Origin: Pirellulaceae bacterium
Lineage (GTDB): Bacteria > Planctomycetota > Planctomycetia > Pirellulales > Pirellulaceae
Assembly: GCA_020846515.1 (NCBI GenBank)
Contig: JADLDX010000552.1
Span: forward strand, 1-9,882
Reading direction: 5' to 3'
DNA: 9,882 bases
Shown piece after piece: positions 1 to 4,936 of this stretch. Numbering within the stretch: the first letter of the stretch is position 1; every line of letters starts with the position of its first letter. The notes below the pieces were generated by a model. It saw only the letters and a program-made list of their open reading frames with translations. It did no database searches and had not been told where the DNA came from. The position numbers and the translations under genes are program-made.

Positions 1-1
1 G

Positions 2-433
2 TTGGCCGCCCAGACTCTGTCTTTGCTGGGCAATTGGGATTGGGTCGCTTCGCCCAAAGGCTCGCTCAGTGACGCGCGTGATAGAAGCTTTTGGACGCCG
101 CTGTTGGATGGAACGCGACAAATCTTGGCGGCCCATCCTGAAAATGTCGAGGCTCTGCAATCGGCTTTACAATCGCTGGATGCCGATGCCGTTGGATGGC
201 GCACAGATATGTGGTTGGGCTTGGATTCGGCGCAGCTATCCGGAGATGGTCTGGGCAAACTGGTCAAAACACTTGAGAGCGATATCTTGCTCGATCGAAT
301 CCTGGCGATCTATCAGCTGCAACGCGTGACTGGTAAGGATCTTGGCTATCAGGCCGGTGAACCCAGTCGAGCAGCCACTAGTCAGTGGACTCGCGAACTG
401 ACCAACGGTCGCTTGACTCCGGCACCCTTGTGA
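2..433 (+). CDS. Unrecognised protein, C-terminal part (5' end outside window)
   Basis: The reading frame is open from the left edge to a TGA at 431-433, so about 143 residues of the C-terminus are visible; the TTG at position 2 is probably an internal codon. The visible part has no membrane segment and looks mainly alpha-helical. It ends with the stretch DRILAIYQLQRVTGKDLGY followed by a Trp-containing helix. Similar 'LAIxxLxxxTG..gY' stretches occur at the ends of HEAT-like helical proteins in planctomycetes, and the next gene has a related segment (RQLAIWYLEQNP), but this is a recollection of style and not a family assignment. No function is proposed. The gene is co-directional with the next one, with 65 bases and a likely promoter between them, so they need not share a transcript. 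Confidence 0.6.
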   Translation: MAAQTLSLLGNWDWVASPKGSLSDARDRSFWTPLLDGTRQILAAHPENVEALQSALQSLDADAVGWRTDMWLGLDSAQLSGDGLGKLVKTLESDILLDRILAIYQLQRVTGKDLGYQAGEPSRAATSQWTRELTNGRLTPAPL

Positions 434-445
434 ACTTGGCATTTG

Positions 446-454
446 TGTTACAAT
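446..454 (+). promoter_or_regulatory. Probable extended -10 promoter for the PDZ protein gene
   Basis: TGTTACAAT matches the extended -10 pattern TGnTAnAAT of sigma-70-type promoters. It begins 13 bases after the stop codon of the upstream gene and lies about 45 bases before the ATG at 499. A weak -35-like TTGTGA sits at 428-433 with a short 15-base spacer, so recognition would rest mainly on the extended -10. Called from sequence pattern alone. Confidence 0.4.
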
Positions 455-481
455 AATTCAAAACCATATCCCACCCGAATC

Positions 482-496
482 ACTCACGGAGTGAGT
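482..496 (+). promoter_or_regulatory. GGA-triloop hairpin covering the ribosome binding site
   Basis: ACTCAC-GGA-GTGAGT is a perfect 6-bp stem with a three-base GGA loop. The only Shine-Dalgarno-like sequence of the gene at 499 is GGAG at 488-491, seven bases before the ATG, so its GGA is the loop and its last G is the first base of the 3' stem. Folding in mRNA would therefore affect ribosome access. GGA displayed in a hairpin loop at a ribosome binding site is also the layout bound by CsrA/RsmA proteins; that link is inference. Two more hairpins with the same loop and different stems lie at 1941-1955 and 6947-6967. Confidence 0.5.
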
Positions 497-498
497 CG

Positions 499-1863
499 AT
501 GCGTTGTTGCCTGATTATGAATTTATGCCGACCGCTGACAAAGATTGCTTTGGCGGCGACTTGGTTGCTATCGATCAGTTTAGCCTGCGAGACCCAAGTT
601 CAGGCCCAGACCCAAACTGAGGCCCTCTCCGATCGGCCTGGAGCGGCATCGACATTGCCAGTCAATTCGACTGCCGGTGCAATTGCCAATACGGACACGG
701 ATACGGTCAAGGACGCTGAAACTGTCACCGAGACTGACACCAGCGCGTTTCAGAATTCGGTGACGGAGCCCTCGCTGGAAAAACTGGAACAGCAGATTAA
801 AAACCTCAGCAACCCGAGCTATCGGACTCGGCAACTGGCGATCTGGTATCTGGAACAGAATCCTCGACGAGCCTTACCGCTCTTGCGAAAGGCCGGCCAG
901 ACTACCGATTTGAACATCGGAGCTGAGATCATCGCCATGCTCAGTTCCCAGGCCATGATGCCGGATACTGATATCAGCGTTGAGGCGCACGAAGCGTTGC
1001 GTGAGATAGCGGGCGGTACGCAAAGCGTTACGGCCGTTTCGCAACTGGCCATCGGTGCTTTGGAAGGCATTGCCGACCGACAAGAGTTGTTGGCGACGCA
1101 AGCTTTAGAAGACTTGAACGTCGAACTAGGCGAATTGCGATTGACCATCGGCGGCATCATGCAGAACGAGATGGGCACCAACAACAACTTCATTGTGCAT
1201 GTCACGGAGGATTTTCGCGGACGCGATGTAGACATGCGTCTGTTTCGTTTTCTGCGATCCTACGAATCGGCCTATTTGGAAGGGCCGGCAGTGAACGAAA
1301 AAATGCTGCGAGAAGTGCTCGCAATGCCGTCGCTCAAGCGATTGGTGCTCAAGGGCGACGCCATTCAAAACGAATTGTTGGGCACGCTCTTCGAAGCCCG
1401 TGAGTTGGAACACTTGGAATTGGTTTATGCAGCGGTCGATGACAAGGCGGTAGACACGATTGTCGACTTGCCGTTGGTTGGTTCGCTTCGAGTGTTTGGT
1501 ACGAAGATCTCGTTTGATGGTGCAGCGCGAATCAAGCAGGCGCTCGATGGACTGGATATCTATTTCGGTCGCGGTGGCTTTTTGGGTGTAAAGACCAGTC
1601 CCAGTGACTTGCGGGTTTCGCAGGTGGTGGACAATAGTGGTGCCCAACTGGGTGGCATCCAGGCTCAGGACGTTATCACTCACATCAACGACAAACCGAT
1701 CAAGATCTTTGCCCAGCTACGCGAAGAGCTAGCCAACTTTGCACCGGGCGACAAGGTTACGGTAGTAGTGGAACGCACCACCTTCGCCGCACCACCGCGG
1801 CGCGAAACCGAGCCGATCAAATTGAGCATTACGCTGGGTGTGCAAGAGACTCAAGCCAACTAG
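499..1863 (+). CDS. Exported helical-repeat protein with C-terminal PDZ domain
   Basis: 454 residues from the ATG at 499, chosen for the GGAG seven bases upstream; ATG 517 would remove only six residues. A hydrophobic segment at about 13-30 (KIALAATWLLSISLAC) is a signal peptide, with cleavage likely near VQAQ (residue 37). The 'SLAC' is a poor lipobox. A Thr/Asp/Glu-rich linker follows (about 60-90). Residues about 92-205 are helical and HEAT-like. Residues 270-350 contain LKRLVL, LEHLELV and LVGSLRVF, resembling degenerate leucine-rich repeats. The end (about 358-428) is a PDZ domain: binding-loop sequence GGFLGV, then VVDNSGAQLGGIQAQDVI, INDKPI and GDKVTVVVER. No catalytic domain is present, so this is not a DegP-type protease. 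The domain order suggests an envelope protein that binds peptide C-termini or partner proteins; the partner is unknown. Confidence 0.85.
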   Translation: MRCCLIMNLCRPLTKIALAATWLLSISLACETQVQAQTQTEALSDRPGAASTLPVNSTAGAIANTDTDTVKDAETVTETDTSAFQNSVTEPSLEKLEQQIKNLSNPSYRTRQLAIWYLEQNPRRALPLLRKAGQTTDLNIGAEIIAMLSSQAMMPDTDISVEAHEALREIAGGTQSVTAVSQLAIGALEGIADRQELLATQALEDLNVELGELRLTIGGIMQNEMGTNNNFIVHVTEDFRGRDVDMRLFRFLRSYESAYLEGPAVNEKMLREVLAMPSLKRLVLKGDAIQNELLGTLFEARELEHLELVYAAVDDKAVDTIVDLPLVGSLRVFGTKISFDGAARIKQALDGLDIYFGRGGFLGVKTSPSDLRVSQVVDNSGAQLGGIQAQDVITHINDKPIKIFAQLREELANFAPGDKVTVVVERTTFAAPPRRETEPIKLSITLGVQETQAN

Positions 1864-1871
1864 TCGACAGT

Positions 1872-1913
1872 GTTACTGATACTTAGTTACTGATACTTAG
1901 TTACTGATACTTA
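1872..1913 (+). repeat. Perfect 14-bp tandem repeat, three copies
   Basis: The unit GTTACTGATACTTA occurs three times without mismatch at 1872-1885, 1886-1899 and 1900-1913. It starts nine bases after the TAG of the PDZ protein gene and ends before the mutY start region, so it fills the short gap between two co-directional genes. The unit carries stop codons in several frames. Exact identity of the copies suggests recent expansion and possible copy-number variation between strains. No role is evident. Confidence 0.9.
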
Positions 1914-1940
1914 ACGCGAACCTTTGATGAGGATTTGGCC

Positions 1941-1955
1941 AGTCGCGGAGCGACT
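1941..1955 (+). promoter_or_regulatory. GGA-triloop hairpin just upstream of mutY
   Basis: AGTCGC-GGA-GCGACT is a perfect 6-bp stem with a GGA loop, ending 12 bases before the ATG at 1968. The stem sequence differs from the hairpin at 482-496 while both strands remain paired and the loop is unchanged. If mutY instead began at TTG 1935, the hairpin would lie inside the coding region. Confidence 0.45.
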
Positions 1956-1967
1956 CGTCACCATAGA

Positions 1968-3245
1968 ATGCCGGTTCGACCACTGCAGGCCGCCGCTCCG
2001 CATCTGACTGCTGCCTGGCGCCGTCACTTTATCGATCGTCTGCTGACTTGGTACTCCCAGCATCGACGTGATTTGCCTTGGCGCAAGCTCTCCGATCCTT
2101 ATGCCATTTGGATCAGTGAATCGATGTTGCAACAAACGCAAGTGGCTACCGTGATCGGCTACTTCCAGCGTTTCATGCAACGTTTTCCTACGGTTGAAAG
2201 CCTGGCACGGGCCACCGAGGAAGAAGTGCTGGCCATGTGGGCGGGGCTTGGATACTATCGTCGCGCCCGACAACTGCACGCCGCTGCGCAGCAGATAGTG
2301 CAGCAGCACGCTGGACAGTTTCCGACTTCGCTCGAGGAGTTGCAGCAGCTGCCAGGTATCGGTCGCTATACCGCCGGCGCGATTGCATCGTTTGCTTGGG
2401 GGCACGCGGCTCCGATCGTGGAAGCCAATACCGAGCGACTCTACTCTCGACTCTTGAAACTCGAACTGCCCGGTACCGATTCGGCGGCTAAAACCTTACT
2501 CTGGTCCTTTGCCCAGTGGCAGTTGGAATCCGGCACCAGGCCGCGCGGTAGCTTAGGGACCAATGGCTCAGGGACCAAAGGCTTATGGACGAATACATCA
2601 AGTCCTGATAGTTCACCTGGCTTGGCACCGCGTGCCGGTCAGATCAATCAAGCCGTGATGGAATTAGGTAGTCTGATTTGCAAACCTGTCGAGCCGCAAT
2701 GTTTGGTATGCCCGGTCATGGAGCTATGTCCGACGGCCAAGTTTGGCTTGCAAGCCAGAATCCCTCCACCAAAGCCCAAGCGACAATTTACCAATTTGCA
2801 TCACGTTGCCTTGGTGATACAAGGCCAACAGAGATGGCTCCTGCGGCTCAATCCGCCTGGTGCCTGGTGGACCGGATTGTGGGACTTCCCGCGTCTGGAC
2901 GTTACGGAGCTTGGCCTCCGGCAGTTGTCACCTGGCGCATCTCGCGGGCGAACCAGTTTGGTACTCGATGCCCACGGGCATGAGCAGATTATCCAGGCGG
3001 CTCAATCGCAATTGTTCGCAGACGCAAGCGATCAATCTGCTGGCTCGATCGCGCAGGTGGGTGATTGGTTGCTCAGTCTATCGCATGGTGTGACGCGCTA
3101 TCGCATTTGGCTAGACTGCTACTCAGCCGAACTGGTCCAGCCCACAGGGCTAGTTGGTGCCCAATGGCAGTGGGCTGATCGCGCAACCCTATCGCGTCTC
3201 CCCCTAACCGCCACTGCCCAGAAGATGGCCGACCGACTCTGCTGA
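1968..3245 (+). CDS. mutY: A/G-specific adenine glycosylase MutY
   Basis: Removes adenine mispaired with 8-oxoguanine or guanine in base-excision repair. From ATG 1968 the protein has 425 residues; an in-frame TTG at 1935 would add 11, but GAGG at 1929-1932 is only two bases from it, so ATG is preferred, without a well-spaced ribosome site. The order is typical: DLPWR (about 35-39), SESMLQQTQV with the catalytic Glu at residue 51, WAGLGYYRRAR, the helix-hairpin-helix LPGIGRYTAGAI (128-139), four [4Fe-4S] cysteines at 238, 245, 248 and 254 (C-X6-C-X2-C-X5-C), and a NUDIX-like 8-oxoG-recognition domain beginning near FTNLHHVALV and containing GLWDFPRLD. Two oddities: the segment that is usually VDGNVxRVxxR reads VEANTERLYSR, putting Glu152 where the conserved catalytic Asp lies, and a low-complexity insert occupies about 189-224. 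The stop codon lies in the first repeat pair. Convergent with the hydrolase gene. Confidence 0.93.
   Translation: MPVRPLQAAAPHLTAAWRRHFIDRLLTWYSQHRRDLPWRKLSDPYAIWISESMLQQTQVATVIGYFQRFMQRFPTVESLARATEEEVLAMWAGLGYYRRARQLHAAAQQIVQQHAGQFPTSLEELQQLPGIGRYTAGAIASFAWGHAAPIVEANTERLYSRLLKLELPGTDSAAKTLLWSFAQWQLESGTRPRGSLGTNGSGTKGLWTNTSSPDSSPGLAPRAGQINQAVMELGSLICKPVEPQCLVCPVMELCPTAKFGLQARIPPPKPKRQFTNLHHVALVIQGQQRWLLRLNPPGAWWTGLWDFPRLDVTELGLRQLSPGASRGRTSLVLDAHGHEQIIQAAQSQLFADASDQSAGSIAQVGDWLLSLSHGVTRYRIWLDCYSAELVQPTGLVGAQWQWADRATLSRLPLTATAQKMADRLC
2550..2594 (+). repeat. 15-bp imperfect tandem repeat inside mutY
   Basis: Three in-frame 15-base units at 2550-2564, 2565-2579 and 2580-2594 share the pattern (A/G)GCTtAgGGACcAAt and encode SLGTN, GSGTK and GLWTN. 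They fall in the linker between the helical glycosylase core and the iron-sulphur motif, within an insert of about 35 residues rich in Gly, Ser, Thr, Asn and Pro. In-frame slippage is the simple explanation. Confidence 0.8.
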
Positions 3246-3327
3246 AAAAGGGGTCAGGTCTATTTTCCGTCTGGGTTCGCATGGCTCACTGAGCTGGTTC
3301 TTGAAAATGAGACCTGACCCCTTTTTC
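3244..3327. repeat. REP-like inverted repeat pair A
   Basis: Left arm 3244-3268 and right arm 3303-3327 (inverted) share the core GGGGTCAGGTCT flanked by an A-rich and a TTTTC end; the right arm has one extra base and a slightly altered inner end. The 34-base spacer gives a long stem-loop with arms head to head, as in REPIN-type elements of REP sequences. The left arm overlaps the TGA of mutY (3243-3245) and supplies the TAG of the convergent hydrolase gene (3260-3262); the right arm is translated as part of that protein. It may act as a bidirectional terminator between the convergent genes. No RAYT transposase is in the window. Confidence 0.85.
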
Positions 3328-4063
3328 CGAAGGACCAATCATTGTGTCCCCCAGGGATCAGGTGAAACTTTGCGTTCTTGCATGCCTGGGCTAGTGAGCG
3401 CGCATGATGCACAGGTATGATCGTGTCGTCTTGGGCACCATAAATGTCAACATCACCTTGATAGTCACGCAAGGCGGTCATGTTGTCCCAGCGGTCCAGC
3501 AGCAGAAGCCAGACGGGCAGAAAGAAGAAGCGTCTGGCCGCCACTCGATACAGTGAATCGAACGGTGTAATCAGCACCAGTTTCTCAGGGGGCTGTGTTG
3601 AGGATGCGAGCATCGCGGCCGGTCCGCTGCCAATCGACTCGCCAATGACACATACCGGTTTCTGCGGATAGATCGTTCGTAACTCGTTAAAAGCTTGCTG
3701 GGCAGCAGCGTCGATCGAAGTTTTTGACGGCGAGCCGCTGCGATCCCCGTAGCCTGGATACTCCAATACGTATAACGAGTCGTGGTCGGACAGATGGCCA
3801 AGCACATAATCACGATCCGATGCCTGGCCGGCATTCCCGTGCATCATGAGCCACACCACGTTGGGCGACGCCACGCTTCGGCTGTAACCGACCGTCAGAC
3901 CGTCGATTACCCACGGATCCAGACGGGACGCGGGCGGGTTGTGCGTCGGGAAGAAAAGGAGTGACCGCTGAGTAACGAACAAAACACAGCACAGGCCAGT
4001 GTAGATCAGTCCGCATCGAAACAGTGCGCGACGGAGTTTCGATCTTACCCACAGTTGTGCCAT
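3260..4063 (-). CDS. Membrane-anchored alpha/beta hydrolase (BEM46/ABHD13-like)
   Basis: 267 residues from an ATG at 4063-4061 preceded by AGAGGT (plus-strand 4072-4077), a clear ribosome site nine bases away. An N-terminal hydrophobic anchor (about 13-31) precedes QRSLLFFPT, typical of BEM46/YfhR-type serine hydrolases. Catalytic features: oxyanion strand HGNAG (75-79), nucleophile elbow GESIGSG with Ser143, the acid in GAQDDTIIP (Asp212 or 213) and His240 in GGHND. The likely role is an esterase-type hydrolase on the periplasmic face; the substrate cannot be told. Oddity: soon after the catalytic His (GGHNDWSF) the sequence runs into repeat pair A, and the last 20 or so residues, beginning KRGQVSF, are translated repeat and spacer. 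The usual final helix of the fold appears replaced, so activity may be affected. Located downstream of the minus-strand membrane gene, with pair B between them. Confidence 0.87.
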   Translation of the reverse strand: MAQLWVRSKLRRALFRCGLIYTGLCCVLFVTQRSLLFFPTHNPPASRLDPWVIDGLTVGYSRSVASPNVVWLMMHGNAGQASDRDYVLGHLSDHDSLYVLEYPGYGDRSGSPSKTSIDAAAQQAFNELRTIYPQKPVCVIGESIGSGPAAMLASSTQPPEKLVLITPFDSLYRVAARRFFFLPVWLLLLDRWDNMTALRDYQGDVDIYGAQDDTIIPVHHARSLAQACKNAKFHLIPGGHNDWSFGKRGQVSFSRTSSVSHANPDGK

Positions 4064-4079
4064 CTGAATCTACCTCTGC

Positions 4080-4165
4080 GGAAAATGGGGTCAGGTCTTA
4101 TTTTCCGTTGGAGCTAGCATTTTTCAATCAAGTGTCTTGCGGAAAATAGACCTGACCCCTTTTTC
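4080..4165. repeat. REP-like inverted repeat pair B
   Basis: Left arm 4080-4106 and right arm 4141-4165 (inverted) carry the same core GGGGTCAGGTCT. The left arm differs slightly (AAAATGGGG at the outer end and one extra T). The spacer is 34 bases. The pair fills the gap between the two minus-strand genes: its right arm encodes the C-terminus of the membrane protein, the stop codon of that gene lies in the spacer, and the left arm ends about three bases from the ribosome binding site of the hydrolase gene. A stem-loop here could attenuate transcription between the genes or protect the upstream mRNA end. Confidence 0.85.
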
Positions 4166-4793
4166 TTAATGCATGTCGCAGAGCGTTTAGGTGCCGCTCG
4201 TAACTGTAGAGCATAAGGAAGTAGAGAACCATGGTGGACATTACCACGGGCATCAGCATCAAAAAGGCCAGCGGAAGAGTGATCAGCAACCCGATGCCAT
4301 ATGCCATAATGCCAAACACAACCGCGCAGGATAGAACTACTATGGCAATGGCTCCGCTGCCGTAAGCACTCATAGTGGTCGCGAGCAAACGCTGCCTCAA
4401 TTGGTCCATGCCAACCGCAATGGCAGGTTGATCAATGCTCAGCGCGATCGCTCTCAGATGCTTAATGAACCACTTGGCCGCAGAAAACTGACATACGGCT
4501 GCCCATATCAAGCCGACTAGTACGCCGCCCAACCCAGCCCAGATGGATGCGATGGTCAGTCCCAGAATGCCAGTAAACTGAGCCAAAATCGATAATCGGA
4601 TTGGCAGTGCATCTTCCACAGGTGCCTGAGCACAATAACAGCGACCGACAAAGTCAATCAGCAAAGGAACAAGAGCCATGGTCAACAGTCCCAAGTAGGT
4701 TGGCCATAGCCATGGAACCAACATGGCCGGAAATATCAACCACATCGCAACCAACTTGAGCGTTAAACCTGCCGACATTTTGTTTTTGCTCAC
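4128..4793 (-). CDS. Unrecognised multi-pass inner membrane protein
   Basis: 221 residues from a GTG at 4793-4791, or 216 from the ATG at 4778-4776; neither has a visible ribosome site, so the start is uncertain. Hydrophobic segments at about 11-30, 32-50, 66-86, 88-104, 145-163 and 165-196 suggest five to seven membrane helices. A less hydrophobic, charged stretch lies at 106-140 (containing IDQPAIAVGMDQLRQRLL), and Tyr/Arg/His-rich residues follow the last helix. I do not recognise the family and see no catalytic motif. The last 11 or so residues (KRGQVYFPQDT) are encoded by repeat pair B. Pair C begins seven bases upstream of the GTG, leaving little native upstream sequence. Divergent from the symporter gene, with the start codons about 140 bases apart. 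Confidence 0.7.
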   Translation of the reverse strand: MSKNKMSAGLTLKLVAMWLIFPAMLVPWLWPTYLGLLTMALVPLLIDFVGRCYCAQAPVEDALPIRLSILAQFTGILGLTIASIWAGLGGVLVGLIWAAVCQFSAAKWFIKHLRAIALSIDQPAIAVGMDQLRQRLLATTMSAYGSGAIAIVVLSCAVVFGIMAYGIGLLITLPLAFLMLMPVVMSTMVLYFLMLYSYERHLNALRHALRKRGQVYFPQDT

Positions 4794-4799
4794 GTGAAC

Positions 4800-4861
4800 G
4801 GAAAAGGGGTCAGGTCTATTTTCCAGGAGCCAAGACGGAAAATAGACCTGACCCCTTTTCG
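4800..4861. repeat. REP-like inverted repeat pair C
   Basis: 4801-4824 and 4837-4860 are perfect 24-bp inverted copies separated by 12 bases, with the core GGGGTCAGGTCT. This is the tightest and most regular of the three pairs and would form a very stable hairpin or cruciform. It occupies the divergent gap between the membrane protein gene (minus) and the symporter gene (plus), close to where promoters for both would be expected. Confidence 0.9.
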
Positions 4862-4936
4862 TAAGTTGGAGTATGCTTTTCGCTATTGCCTAGACGGCCA
4901 GAGCCCCCACTTCTTCCATTCGATGGCAGCCTCACT

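Noticed and set aside
1126..1683. Minus-strand ORF of 185 codons opposite the PDZ protein
   Set aside because: Antisense shadow of a gene with signal peptide and PDZ domain.
1935..1967. TTG 1935 as the mutY start
   Set aside because: It adds 11 residues unlike MutY N-termini and the nearest GAGG is only two bases away; ATG 1968 fits better.
1911..2405. Minus-strand ORF opposite the mutY start
   Set aside because: Antisense to well-matched MutY motifs; its stop is simply the TTA of the 14-bp repeat.
3244..4861. CRISPR array reading of the repeated GGGGTCAGGTCT sequences
   Set aside because: Copies are inverted pairs separated by whole genes, not direct repeats with short uniform spacers, and no cas genes are present.
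3244..4861. Composite transposon with the repeats as IS ends
   Set aside because: No transposase, no insertion-sequence-length element and no visible target-site duplications; the repeats are short and paired as REP-type elements.
4886..4936. TTG 4886 as the symporter start
   Set aside because: It adds a polar, proline-rich 17-residue stretch before the first membrane helix; ATG 4937 places the helix at the N-terminus as in the family.
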